The notes: generated by a model from the sequence alone, not told the origin. A stretch of DNA of 64,000 nucleotides from Pseudobacter ginsenosidimutans (GCF_007970185.1 NZ_CP042431.1:248001-312000); one strand, 5' to 3'; shown: positions 46,456 through 56,049, counted from the stretch's first letter. Translations and numbers: made by a program.

Positions 46456-48954
46456 TTATTTTCTTTTTCTCAACTGCTCATAATTGAGGAAGTAGATGAA
46501 ACGCAAAGTGAATTCATTACCATGCGGAGTGGCAAACACGCGTTTGGCATTATCTGAATAACTGTGATAACGCGCTCCATTGATGTATTCTTCATAATCC
46601 CTGCCCAGCCAGTTCTTCCATCCCAGTATGATACGGCTGCCCAGTCTGAAATCCCAGGTATAGAACACATCCAGGTTGAAAGCATTGTAATTGATATTGT
46701 AATCCTGTGGCTCCAGGTCTGAACGTTCATCCCAGTATCCATCAGGTTTGATATGATAGAGATTCGTGTTCAGCAGCCTGTTCCAGAAATGACGTGCACG
46801 GAAAGTGATATTCATCCTCGGTGTGAAATTGTAAATACCGCTGAGCTGTGTGCTGATATCTGTGTATTGTCTTCTTGCCAGCAAAGGACTGTTATCAGAT
46901 CCATCACGAAAGAATGCATAGCCCCACTGGCCGTTGTCGTACTGTTTCGAGAAACTGCCGGTGAGGGAGAACCTGTCGCTGAATCGGTAGCGGGCAGACA
47001 ATTCGATCTTATGATAAGGGTCATTTGGAAGCGGTCCTTCTGCAAATCCCAGGCTCCAGCCCACGAACAATCTCTTCCGGCTGTCTGTGCTGCCATCTGT
47101 GAAAAACGAATAATAAGGCGCTTTCTTCAAAGGCTGACGGGGAGTAGACAACAGATCGTAAGGTGTCTGCATCTCGAAATAATCATTGTACCAGTGTGGC
47201 GCGATATCCACCGAAATCCGCAAGTCCCAGAAATTTTTAAAGAGCCAGAAACCAAATACTTCCATTTGCGTTCGCTCGTACAGGAATGGCTTGAACAGGT
47301 AACGCTGTTGAAATGACAAACCATAACTCTGATTAATGAACCATTTGCTGGCCTCATAAATATTGTAGCTTACTTCAGCCTTATTGGCAAAGCGGTTGGG
47401 CGCCGTGAGAAAGCCAAGATCATTGGGATCATATTTTGCCGTCTGCAATTCATTGCTGACGCTAAACTGCAGCTTACCGCTCACTTTTCCGAATTCCGCA
47501 TAGTTGGAGAAACCATTGTAGCCGCCACTGGAATCGAAGATGGCGCTGAACCTTGGTTTCAAAACCAGACCGTACAAATTCTTTTTATCGTACAAAGCAA
47601 TATCGAGAGCGCTCACATTGGCATCACGTTCATTCCCTTCACGAAGAACATTCGTATTGGTGAAAGTAATATAGGACCTGTTCTTCAATGCCTGGTCGAG
47701 CACTATGATATTGTAATTGGCAAAAGGTTCAGACAGAATGGAGGAATCCTTTCCGGTGAGCGGATTGCTCAGCCTCGCCTTCACCGGTTCTGTGATGGAA
47801 TTGAAAATGCCAATACCCAGATTGCCATCGGTCCTACCAGAGAATTTAACGGCATTGTATAAGCGCGTAACGGAAGGGTTCTTGCGCAACACAAAGCCCG
47901 GATACTCTCCATAACGTGCATTGTATTTGATCTCTTCATACCTGTCCGGCACTTTACCGATGCGGCGGGAATAAAAGATCCCGGCCTTGTTGAACAACTC
48001 AGTGCCTTCCGTGAAGAAAGGTCTGTTCTCTCTGAATTCGATTTCAAACGGCGTGATATTGTTCACGATATCATCTGATATCACCTGTCCAAAATCTGGT
48101 ATCAGCGTGGCATCCAGCGTAAAGCTTTCACTGATGCCATACTTTACGTCCATTCCGCCGCTCTTGAGTGTTTCGTATTGTCCGTTCTCTCCCAGTTGCG
48201 GCGTGGAGCGGTAACCTCCGCTCACGTAAGGCGAAAAGCTCAATCGGAGCGGTGGTCTGATCTCCTGTAAACCGGTCAGTTTTCCGAACTGCAATACAAA
48301 TCCATTCACGTTCGGATTCACGGGATTCCAGAAAGTGGTTTCATTGTTACGGCGGCTGAAGCGAAGGAATTGAATGCCCCAGTCCTGAATATTTTTACGG
48401 GCAAAACGGATAGCGAAAAAAGGGATCTTCATTTCCACTACCCAACGGTCTTTCTCAAAACTCACTTTACTATCCCAAACGGCATCCCAGGTGAGATCGC
48501 CATAAACGCCGTAACCGGTGCTGGCATTGGGAGAGACCCTTGCATCACTTTGAACATTGCGTGTGGTGACCTGGAACTGGAAAGCATTCTGCTGATCATT
48601 GTAGGTATCGAAGAATACAGAGAAATAATCTACGTCGGCAGTTTGTGCATTGTCGCGCGCCGTGAACTGGCGACGGACTGCTGCCGGATCGTCATAGAGG
48701 TAAGCACCTATATAGATGGCCGTATTGTCGTACAACACCCGCACTTCCGTTTTGGAACTGGCGGGCAGCCCGAATACGGGGCCATTGGTGATAAAGTCGG
48801 TGGAAACGGGAACCTGCGCCCATTCAGGCTCATCGAGGGTTCCGTCTATATGGATACCTGCTGTAGACTTGACTGCCTGAGCAATTTTCTTCTGCGCATG
48901 CAGTTGCATACCTATGCAGGAGATGATCAGTATTGCAGTTAGTTCACGTCGCAT
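46456..48954 (-). CDS. DUF5916 protein with N-terminal carbohydrate-binding-like domain
   Basis: The start at 48954 gives the signal peptide MRRELTAILIISCIGMQLHAQ; the open frame upstream to 49125 is not coding because it crosses the promoter. The first domain (about 25-190) is a CBM9-like beta sandwich (IHIDGTLDEPEWAQ, VRVLYDNTAIYIGAYLYD). The rest (about 210-832) is DUF5916, predicted to be an outer-membrane beta barrel (alternating aromatic strands, and an end typical of barrels). The family is widespread in Bacteroidota with unknown ligand. A consensus promoter with an internal palindrome precedes it. Confidence 0.87.
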   Translation of the reverse strand: MRRELTAILIISCIGMQLHAQKKIAQAVKSTAGIHIDGTLDEPEWAQVPVSTDFITNGPVFGLPASSKTEVRVLYDNTAIYIGAYLYDDPAAVRRQFTARDNAQTADVDYFSVFFDTYNDQQNAFQFQVTTRNVQSDARVSPNASTGYGVYGDLTWDAVWDSKVSFEKDRWVVEMKIPFFAIRFARKNIQDWGIQFLRFSRRNNETTFWNPVNPNVNGFVLQFGKLTGLQEIRPPLRLSFSPYVSGGYRSTPQLGENGQYETLKSGGMDVKYGISESFTLDATLIPDFGQVISDDIVNNITPFEIEFRENRPFFTEGTELFNKAGIFYSRRIGKVPDRYEEIKYNARYGEYPGFVLRKNPSVTRLYNAVKFSGRTDGNLGIGIFNSITEPVKARLSNPLTGKDSSILSEPFANYNIIVLDQALKNRSYITFTNTNVLREGNERDANVSALDIALYDKKNLYGLVLKPRFSAIFDSSGGYNGFSNYAEFGKVSGKLQFSVSNELQTAKYDPNDLGFLTAPNRFANKAEVSYNIYEASKWFINQSYGLSFQQRYLFKPFLYERTQMEVFGFWLFKNFWDLRISVDIAPHWYNDYFEMQTPYDLLSTPRQPLKKAPYYSFFTDGSTDSRKRLFVGWSLGFAEGPLPNDPYHKIELSARYRFSDRFSLTGSFSKQYDNGQWGYAFFRDGSDNSPLLARRQYTDISTQLSGIYNFTPRMNITFRARHFWNRLLNTNLYHIKPDGYWDERSDLEPQDYNINYNAFNLDVFYTWDFRLGSRIILGWKNWLGRDYEEYINGARYHSYSDNAKRVFATPHGNEFTLRFIYFLNYEQLRKRK

Positions 48955-48971
48955 GTTGGCGTTTGGGGGTG

Positions 48972-48992
48972 CAAAGTTAGCCGATCGATCGG
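48972..48992 (-). promoter_or_regulatory. Promoter -7 box and adjoining palindrome of the DUF5916 gene
   Basis: On the minus strand TAACTTTG (48972-48979) is a consensus -7 box 17 bases before the ATG. The perfect 12-bp palindrome CCGATCGATCGG (48981-48992) abuts it on the upstream side, where a repressor would block RNA polymerase. Confidence 0.5.
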
Positions 48993-49154
48993 AAAAATCC
49001 GCGTAAATCCCCCAATTCATGAAACGTTTATTAACCAGCAGACATATCGTACTATTACGAGACGCCGGGTTACGGACTATAGCAGATTTTCTCTTCGTTG
49101 GTAACGGTGACCAGTAAGCTATCAAGACAAACGCGATCTAAAAACTGCTGCTGC

Positions 49155-49904
49155 CTAATTCATTTTCTTCTTCATGGTACTCACCTGCTCCTGCAGGGTA
49201 TTCACCATACTGGCAAGCTGATTCACATCCCAACGCTGCTGCTGATTGGCTTTGCCCATGATATAAGCCGCCTTCCATAACTCGAGAACATCCTCGGAGT
49301 TGATGGTATATGGTTGGTAAGAAGCGTTATCACTGATCAGGGTGAGCTTGTTCTTTGTGCGATTGCTCTTCATCACCCTTTTATATACGATACCTTCATT
49401 GCGGGTGACCACAATATAAGTGTTGTTGTTGCGCAGGTCATCGATCTCATCTACCTTTTCACAAACGATCACGGAGCCACTGGCTGTGGGCGCCATTGAA
49501 TCCCCGATGATCTCGAAGGCGCGGTAAGAACCGGGAGAAAGCATGGGAAGTGTAAAGGTATTCAGCTCATCGATAAATTCAGGGTCTGCATATCCTGCCA
49601 GGTAACCGGCTGCCGCTTTTACCGGAACGAACTGGATCTCTGCAGTACCTGCTGCCATTTTCTGTGCGCGGCGCTTACTGAGGTAATTGCCCTTGGTATC
49701 TCCCAGATCTTTGAGCAAAAGATCATCCAGGGTCAACTTGAAAATATCACCCACCAGTTCAAGCACTTCGATGCGGGGCTCTGCCCTCTCCTCTTCATAC
49801 GCGCCCAGCAGGGATCTCTTGATTCCCAGCCTGGTGGCAAATTCCTCCTGGGTCCATCCCCGGAGCTTGCGGAGATACTTGAGATTCTTACCAGCTTGAG
49901 ACAT
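49155..49904 (-). CDS. XRE-family regulator with S24 peptidase domain
   Basis: The 249-residue protein has an N-terminal helix-turn-helix (LKYLRKLRGWTQEEFATRLG, about 9-28, then SLLGAYEEERAEPRI) and a C-terminal LexA/CI-like S24 domain. The serine sits in EIIGDSMAP and the lysine in GIVYKRVMK. The linker AAAGYLAGYADPEF resembles that of phage-type repressors. Such proteins may self-cleave after DNA damage, but the partner genes are not known here. A short coiled coil ends the protein (LASMVNTLQEQVSTMKKK). It diverges from secA, and a TTAGCGCTAA palindrome lies 13 bp before its start. Confidence 0.87.
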   Translation of the reverse strand: MSQAGKNLKYLRKLRGWTQEEFATRLGIKRSLLGAYEEERAEPRIEVLELVGDIFKLTLDDLLLKDLGDTKGNYLSKRRAQKMAAGTAEIQFVPVKAAAGYLAGYADPEFIDELNTFTLPMLSPGSYRAFEIIGDSMAPTASGSVIVCEKVDEIDDLRNNNTYIVVTRNEGIVYKRVMKSNRTKNKLTLISDNASYQPYTINSEDVLELWKAAYIMGKANQQQRWDVNQLASMVNTLQEQVSTMKKKMN

Positions 49905-49916
49905 AGACTAATAAAT

Positions 49917-49926
49917 TTAGCGCTAA
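49917..49926. promoter_or_regulatory. Palindrome TTAGCGCTAA, possible operator
   Basis: A perfect 10-bp palindrome between the divergent regulator and secA genes, 13 bp from the regulator's start codon. It is a plausible site for autoregulation by the XRE/S24 protein. No second copy was found nearby. Confidence 0.35.
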
Positions 49927-49968
49927 TATACTAACTTTTTTATCAATACGCCCAAAACTTTATTTTCT

Positions 49969-49976
49969 TACCTTTG
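49969..49976 (+). promoter_or_regulatory. -7 box of the secA promoter
   Basis: TACCTTTG matches consensus. It leaves a leader of about 150 bases before the secA ATG, in which no riboswitch was recognised. Confidence 0.5.
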
Positions 49977-50125
49977 GCATCCTGTCAAATTGGCTAGTTA
50001 TCAAAGCCTAGCATCTTTTTTGACAACCATATCCGGATTTCACCGGCTCCTCTGCCTCCCTCTGCGCAATTGGAACCCGTGTGAGGTTAAGGTGATTTCA
50101 TTTAAATTAAACAATTAGCTATAAC

Positions 50126-53100
50126 ATGTTAGGTTTTATTTCCAAGATCTTCGGAGGCAGTAAGTCGGAAAAAGATATCAAATCCTTCCTTCCTCTGGTA
50201 GAAAAGATCAATCAGCATTTTAGCTCTTACCAGTCACTTTCCAATGACCAGCTCAGGAACAAAACCCAGGAGTTCAAAACCCGCATCAGCGACCATCTTC
50301 GTTCCATCGACGATGAGATCACCAAACTGAATGCAGATGCAGAAGCGCTGCCCTTCAGCGATATCAACGGAAAAGAGGCCCTCTACCAGGAAGTGGACAA
50401 GCTCCGCAAAGACCGGAATAAAGCCATCGAGGAAGTACTGAAAGAGATCCTCCCCGAAGCTTTCGCCGTAGTGAAAGAAACTGCCCGCCGCTTCAAGGAG
50501 AATACCCAGATAGAATCTACCGCAACTCAACTGGACCGCGACCTCAGCGTGAAGAAAGATTATGTGCGCATCGAAGGGGATAAGTCCATTTTCAATAATT
50601 CCTGGACAGCCGGTGGCAACATCGTTACCTGGAACATGGTGCACTACGATGTACAGCTCATGGGTGGTATCGCACTGCACCAGGGCAAGATCGCAGAGAT
50701 GGCTACCGGTGAAGGTAAAACGCTGGTGAGTACGCTTCCCGCCTACCTCAACGCACTCGCAGGAGCAGGCGTTCACATCGTAACCGTGAACGATTATCTC
50801 GCCAAACGTGACTCCGAGTGGAATGGCACCATCTTCGAATGGCTCGGTCTCACCGTGGATTGTATCGATAAACACCAGCCCAACAGCTCTGCACGCCGCA
50901 GCGCTTACCTGGCCGATCTTACCTACGGTACCAATAACGAATTCGGTTTCGATTACCTCCGCGATAACATGGTGCACACACCTGAAGAAATGGTGCAACG
51001 CAAACACCATTACGCCATGGTGGATGAGGTTGACTCCGTATTGATCGATGATGCGCGTACACCATTGATCATTTCAGGTCCGGTTCCCAAAGGAGATGAT
51101 CAGCAATACCATATTCTCAAAAGCCGCGTTCAGCAACTGGTGGAAGCTCAGAAACAGGTGACCAACAAATACCTGAACGAAGCCAAGAAGTTATTTGCCG
51201 ATGGAGATGATGATCCAAAGAGCGGAGGTCTGGCGCTGATGCGCGCTTACCGCGGTCTGCCCAAGGCCAGCGCCCTCATCAAATTCCTTAGCGAGCCCGG
51301 TGTGAGAGTGAAACTTCAGAAATCAGAGAATTACTATCTCGCCGACCAGCAGAAACAAATGCCTACTGTTGACCAGGAACTGTACTTCCATATTGATGAG
51401 AAGAACAACCAGGTAGACCTTACAGATAAAGGTATCCAGGCCATCACAAGAGCAGGTGAAGATCCTGAATTCTTCGTACTGCCGGATATCAGCGTGAACC
51501 TGGCAGAGATCGACAGAAGCGAGGACTCTGCCGAAGAGAAACTCGCACAGAAAGAAGCTATCCTCAACGAATACACTGTAAAAGCGGATCGTATCCACAC
51601 CGTTCAGCAATTACTGAAAGCCTATACCCTCTTCGATAAAGACATCGAATACGTGGTAATGGATGGTCAGGTGAAGATCGTTGACGAACAAACAGGCCGT
51701 ATCCTGGATGGCCGCCGTTATTCCGACGGTTTGCACCAGGCGATCGAGGCAAAGGAAAATGTGAAGATCGAAGCGGCTACCCAAACTTACGCCACCATCA
51801 CCCTGCAGAACTATTTCAGGATGTACCACAAACTTGCCGGTATGACCGGTACTGCGGTTACTGAAGCAGGTGAGTTCTGGGATATTTATAAACTGGATGT
51901 AGTAACCGTTCCCACCAATGTGAAAGCGGTCCGCAAAGACCAGGAAGACCTCGTATACAAAACGAAACGCGAGAAATATAAAGCGGTGATCGATGAGATC
52001 GAAAGACTGCGCGCTGAAGGCCGTCCCGTACTGGTAGGTACTACCAACGTGGAAGTGAGTGAGCTGCTGGGCAAGATGCTGCAGGTGAAAAAGATCCCGC
52101 ACAATGTATTGAACGCAAAACAACACGCCCGTGAAGCGCAGGTGGTGGCTGAAGCCGGTTTGGCCGGAGCTGTAACCATCGCTACCAATATGGCGGGTCG
52201 TGGTACGGATATCAAGCTCGGACCTGGTGTGAAAGAAGCAGGCGGTCTGGCCATCATCGGTACAGAGCGTCACGAGAGCCGTCGTGTAGACCGCCAGCTG
52301 CGTGGCCGTTCAGGCCGTCAGGGCGATCCCGGCACCACACAGTTCTATGTATCACTCGAAGATGAGCTGATGCGTCTCTTCGGAAGCGAGCGTATCGCCA
52401 AGATCATGGACCGCTTCGGATACAAAGAAGGTGAAGTGATCCAGCACAGCATGGTAACACGCAGCATCGAGCGCGCACAAAGGAAAGTGGAAGAGAACAA
52501 CTTCGGCATCCGTAAACGCCTGCTCGAATATGATGACGTGATGAACAAACAACGTAACGTGATCTACGAAAAACGTAACCACGCGCTGTTTGGAGACCGT
52601 CTCGCAGTTGACCTCGATGAAGCATTCTACGGCGTTTCACAAAGCATCGTGGGCGGCTTCAAGGAGCAGAACGACTATGAAGGATTCCGCATGTCGGCCA
52701 TCATGGGCTTCGGTATCGACAGCACCATCACCTCCGAAGAATTTGAAAAAGGAAACGATCAGCAACTGTCTGATAAATTATACAATGAAGCTACCGCGCG
52801 CTACCAGCGCAAGATCACAGACCTGCAAACCCAGGCTGTGCCCGTGTTCCGCAATATCCGCCAAACGCAGGGAAGCCATATCGAGAACGTGGTAGTGCCT
52901 TTCACAGATGGTAAAAAAGGAATGCAGGTACTCGCCAATCTCGACAAGACCATCCAAACGGAAGGCCGCGAGCTCACCGGCGCACTCGAGCGCCAGATCA
53001 CCCTGGCCGTGATCGATGATGCCTGGAAAGAGCATCTCCGCGCCATGGATGATCTCAAACAAAGTGTACAGACCGCTTACCTGGAACAGAAAGATCCGCT

Positions 53101-53464
53101 GGTGATCTACAAACTCACCGCCTTCGACCTGTTCAAACAAATGGGTAGCGAACTGAATAAAGACATCGTTGGATTCCTCGCTCACGCTACAATTCCTATC
53201 GAGCAGGACAATCCGCAGCAACAACAGGCGCAGATCCGCGAAGGTCGCGAGCAGAAGACAGACATGAGCCGAATGAAAGCCAACAAGGAAGAGATCGACG
53301 CCAGGGGCGATGATTATGCAGCGAATGAGAACGATTATTTCGATCCCTCCGGAGCAGATCCAAAACAGGAGCCTGTGAAAGTTGGACCGAAGATCGGAAG
53401 GAACGATCCATGTCCCTGCGGAAGCGGTAAGAAGTTCAAGAACTGTCATGGTAAGGATGCATAA
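50126..53464 (+). CDS. secA: Preprotein translocase ATPase SecA
   Basis: SecA drives unfolded proteins through SecYEG with ATP at the inner membrane. Walker A is ATGEGKTLVS (near residue 193), Walker B is VDEVDSVLIDDA, and the motor ends with GRSGRQGDPG. The helical scaffold follows (AWKEHLRAMDDLKQSV). The C-terminal zinc-binding SEC-C motif is Cys1096, Cys1098, Cys1107, His1108. The length of 1112 is typical for Bacteroidota, which carry an insertion compared with the 900-residue E. coli protein. Its own terminator follows. Confidence 0.97.
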   Translation: MLGFISKIFGGSKSEKDIKSFLPLVEKINQHFSSYQSLSNDQLRNKTQEFKTRISDHLRSIDDEITKLNADAEALPFSDINGKEALYQEVDKLRKDRNKAIEEVLKEILPEAFAVVKETARRFKENTQIESTATQLDRDLSVKKDYVRIEGDKSIFNNSWTAGGNIVTWNMVHYDVQLMGGIALHQGKIAEMATGEGKTLVSTLPAYLNALAGAGVHIVTVNDYLAKRDSEWNGTIFEWLGLTVDCIDKHQPNSSARRSAYLADLTYGTNNEFGFDYLRDNMVHTPEEMVQRKHHYAMVDEVDSVLIDDARTPLIISGPVPKGDDQQYHILKSRVQQLVEAQKQVTNKYLNEAKKLFADGDDDPKSGGLALMRAYRGLPKASALIKFLSEPGVRVKLQKSENYYLADQQKQMPTVDQELYFHIDEKNNQVDLTDKGIQAITRAGEDPEFFVLPDISVNLAEIDRSEDSAEEKLAQKEAILNEYTVKADRIHTVQQLLKAYTLFDKDIEYVVMDGQVKIVDEQTGRILDGRRYSDGLHQAIEAKENVKIEAATQTYATITLQNYFRMYHKLAGMTGTAVTEAGEFWDIYKLDVVTVPTNVKAVRKDQEDLVYKTKREKYKAVIDEIERLRAEGRPVLVGTTNVEVSELLGKMLQVKKIPHNVLNAKQHAREAQVVAEAGLAGAVTIATNMAGRGTDIKLGPGVKEAGGLAIIGTERHESRRVDRQLRGRSGRQGDPGTTQFYVSLEDELMRLFGSERIAKIMDRFGYKEGEVIQHSMVTRSIERAQRKVEENNFGIRKRLLEYDDVMNKQRNVIYEKRNHALFGDRLAVDLDEAFYGVSQSIVGGFKEQNDYEGFRMSAIMGFGIDSTITSEEFEKGNDQQLSDKLYNEATARYQRKITDLQTQAVPVFRNIRQTQGSHIENVVVPFTDGKKGMQVLANLDKTIQTEGRELTGALERQITLAVIDDAWKEHLRAMDDLKQSVQTAYLEQKDPLVIYKLTAFDLFKQMGSELNKDIVGFLAHATIPIEQDNPQQQQAQIREGREQKTDMSRMKANKEEIDARGDDYAANENDYFDPSGADPKQEPVKVGPKIGRNDPCPCGSGKKFKNCHGKDA

Positions 53465-53483
53465 GCAGACTTACTGTATCAAA

Positions 53484-53524
53484 TAAAAAAACGGATGCAC
53501 TTTACCAGTGCATCCGTTTTTTTA
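53484..53524 (+). terminator. Rho-independent terminator of secA
   Basis: AAAAACGGATGCACT and AGTGCATCCGTTTTT form a long stem with a TTACC loop, followed by more T. The A-rich left arm could also end minus-strand transcripts. Confidence 0.92.
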
Positions 53525-53582
53525 TTTTGCACACTCTATGTTTATTCCATCATTTCAAGAATCCCTTCATTCTCTATGATCA

Positions 53583-53976
53583 TCAAGGAAGGGCGACAAC
53601 CGCTTCTGCTACATTACGCTTCAGCTCATTATAGGCAATATCATCTGTATTTGATAATTCGTCCGAGGGGCCAATTACCTGCAATACTTTCTGCTCAATC
53701 CCTTTTCTTTTCAGGAAATTGAATGCTTCATTGCTGGCCACCCGGTAGATCCAGGCGGAAGGATTTTGAATTTCTGTCAACTGGAAACGATGCAGCCAAA
53801 CGGATGAATGTGTTCTGCACCAGTTCTTCCTCCGCTGTTTCAGATTTGGTGATCCCCGTAAGATAGGAATGTAAGCGGGGGCCAAACTGGTAGAATAAGG
53901 AAGCGAAAGCGGATTCGTCGCCCGAAGCGATGCGCTGAACCTGGGTAAGCAGATCGTATGTTTGGTTGGTTTGCAA
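53583..53976 (-). pseudogene. Decayed ECF sigma factor gene
   Basis: The first half (from 53976) reads as sigma region 2 of a SusC-linked ECF factor: DLLTQVQRIASGDESAFASLFYQF, TAEEELVQNTFIRL. After NTFIRL the frame slips; the expected continuation WLHRFQLTEIQNPSAWIYRVASNEAFNFLKRK is in another frame, which a two-base deletion near 53796-53800 would explain. That second frame then stops at 53583 after VAEAVVALP, before region 4, so the -35-binding domain is also missing. Two independent defects make a sequencing error alone unlikely. It lies between secA and the cyanophycinase-type locus. Confidence 0.8.
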
Positions 53977-54020
53977 ATACAGTTGTTAGCAGAACTGCAA
54001 ACTACAATAAAAAAATAATA

Positions 54021-54052
54021 AAAAAAGATGCACAACAAGGTGCATCCTTTCC
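54021..54052 (-). terminator. Terminator of the SusCD/cyanophycinase operon
   Basis: On the minus strand GATGCACC and its partner GTGCATC form a hairpin followed by TTTTTTTATTATTTTTTT. It lies about 35 bp past the stop of the fusion gene. Confidence 0.85.
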
Positions 54053-54082
54053 ATTAAGCCTCAACCATAAAAAAGGTATCAA

Positions 54083-56047
54083 CTAGTTCTTATATATTTC
54101 AATAGCTATCTTTCCTTCAGCTGTTACCGTTCCCCTGTACATACCTTCCGTATTGAAAGGCATTGCCACATTGCCATTCACATCCAGTGCAATCAATCCG
54201 CCATCTCCGCCGAGCTTGCCCACTTTTGCAATTACAGATTTTCCGGCATCCTGCACAGTAAAGCCTTTGTACTCCATCTGTGCGGCCAGGTCATAAGCCA
54301 CTACAGAACGGATGTAGAATTCACCCCAACCGGTGCAGGATATTCCCACTGTTCCATTGGCGTAAGTTCCGGCGCCGATGATCGGCGAATCGCCCACACG
54401 ACCATATTTTTTATTCGTCATACCACCAGTACTGGTGCCTGCCGCAATGAAGCCACTCTTATCCAGCACCACACAACCCACTGTTCCAAATTTGTTATCT
54501 ACATTGATGGTCCCGGCTTTATGATAGCTATGATCCAGCTTTGCTTTCTGTTCATCTTCTTTGATCGCTTGCTGCAATTGTTTCCAACGCTCTTCTGTAC
54601 GGAAGTACTCAGGTTTCACGATCTCCATACCTGCTTCTTTGGCAAACTGCTCTGCACCGGCTCCTACCATCATTACATGTTCTGATTTCTCCATCACTGC
54701 GCGCGCCGCAGAGATTGGATGGCGCAATGTTTTCACACCGGCAACGGCCCCTGCCTGTAATGTTTTCCCATTCATTATCGAGGCATCCAACTCATTCTTT
54801 CCATCATGCGTGAATACCGCGCCTTTACCTGCATTGAACAAGGGATTATCTTCCAGCACACGAACGGCTGCTTCCACTGCATCCAGTGCCGGCGCTCCTG
54901 TTTTCCATTTTGCATAGCCCGCTTCGAGTGCCTGTTGTAATCCTTTTTTATAGGCCGCTTCTTTTTCAGGAGTCATTTTACTTTTGAGGATGGTGCCGGC
55001 GCCGCCATGCACAACAATTACAAATTTATCTGCGGGGCTTTGCTGCCATACACCTTTATCTACCCACCACCAGTACCAGGTACCGCCTTTTGCTTTGGCT
55101 GCATCAAAGTCTGCAACAGAGAATGATCCGGCTCCTGTTGCGCTGCCCTGGATCTCATACACGCGGATCGCTTTTTGATTGGCCTTCCATTGTAGTGATT
55201 CGCCGGCTTTCACCTGTTCAGGCGCAGTGGCAGCATCAGTGATGAGGAAATAGGCTTTGCCTTCTCCTATCACTTGCGCTTTACCGTTATCATCGATGCA
55301 AACAGCCGTTCTTTCATCAGGCGCGATGCCTTTTGGAAATACTTTCCAGTCGTTGATGATCCGGCTGAGAAATGTTACATGCCTGCCCTGGCGTCTGCGT
55401 TGCGTATAGTGTTGATCCGTGAGAACATTCTTCAGGTAAGGAGGCTGCAGGAAATCGTTATTGTAAAGTGTTACATTTTTATCGAAAGGATCATTCAGTA
55501 TGTCGGCAGTAGCGCTGCCGGTCTCACCGCTGTAATAGAATCCACTGAGTACGGCACAACCTGCGCTGGTGCCACCTACAGGCACTTTCTTTTGGTTGAG
55601 CAGGTAGTTGATGGCTTCGGATGTTTTTGTATTTCTCCAGAAGTTCATGTAATTGCTCTGATCACCGCCGGTAATGAATAACATCTCTGCATTACGGATA
55701 GTGTTGGCTACTTTATCATCATTGGCAACATCGCGGGAATTGATCAGTAAAGTTTCCACGGAGTTCACTTTTCCCAGTTTGGCGATATCATCGTTATACA
55801 GATAATCACCTGAAGCTCTGATCACCACTACATCTCCTCCACCGCTTCTGTCGATCATCCATTTGAAAGCACCATCCACATTGCCACCTCCGCCGATCAG
55901 TACCACACCGCCTCTGGTGGGAGTGGTAATATCTGCGGGATCGCCAGTGATTTTCAGAGAAGGATTCGATTGTGCATAAACGTTACAGGCTGCCAGCAAA
56001 CCTGCTGCAGCCTGTAAAACGTATTTATTCCATTTGGTACGTATCAT
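54083..56047 (-). CDS. Cyanophycinase / isoaspartyl peptidase (asparaginase) fusion, exported
   Basis: The start at 56047, two bases past the SusD stop, gives a signal peptide ending in VYAQ (residues 1-26). Residues about 30-300 are an S51 cyanophycinase: GGDQ with Gln130, catalytic Ser161 in GGTSAGC, and Asp211-Gln-His-x3-Arg217-x-Arg219-x2-Arg222, which matches the substrate-binding pattern of CphB residue for residue. Residues about 342-654 are an Ntn-hydrolase: VVHGGAGTI, nucleophile Thr522 in GTVGC, GRVGDSPIIGAG, and TGWGEFYIR. The first domain should release beta-Asp-Arg dipeptides from cyanophycin and the second split them to Asp and Arg. Autocleavage before Thr522 is expected. The substrate is inferred. 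Confidence 0.87.
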   Translation of the reverse strand: MIRTKWNKYVLQAAAGLLAACNVYAQSNPSLKITGDPADITTPTRGGVVLIGGGGNVDGAFKWMIDRSGGGDVVVIRASGDYLYNDDIAKLGKVNSVETLLINSRDVANDDKVANTIRNAEMLFITGGDQSNYMNFWRNTKTSEAINYLLNQKKVPVGGTSAGCAVLSGFYYSGETGSATADILNDPFDKNVTLYNNDFLQPPYLKNVLTDQHYTQRRRQGRHVTFLSRIINDWKVFPKGIAPDERTAVCIDDNGKAQVIGEGKAYFLITDAATAPEQVKAGESLQWKANQKAIRVYEIQGSATGAGSFSVADFDAAKAKGGTWYWWWVDKGVWQQSPADKFVIVVHGGAGTILKSKMTPEKEAAYKKGLQQALEAGYAKWKTGAPALDAVEAAVRVLEDNPLFNAGKGAVFTHDGKNELDASIMNGKTLQAGAVAGVKTLRHPISAARAVMEKSEHVMMVGAGAEQFAKEAGMEIVKPEYFRTEERWKQLQQAIKEDEQKAKLDHSYHKAGTINVDNKFGTVGCVVLDKSGFIAAGTSTGGMTNKKYGRVGDSPIIGAGTYANGTVGISCTGWGEFYIRSVVAYDLAAQMEYKGFTVQDAGKSVIAKVGKLGGDGGLIALDVNGNVAMPFNTEGMYRGTVTAEGKIAIEIYKN

Positions 56048-56049
56048 GA

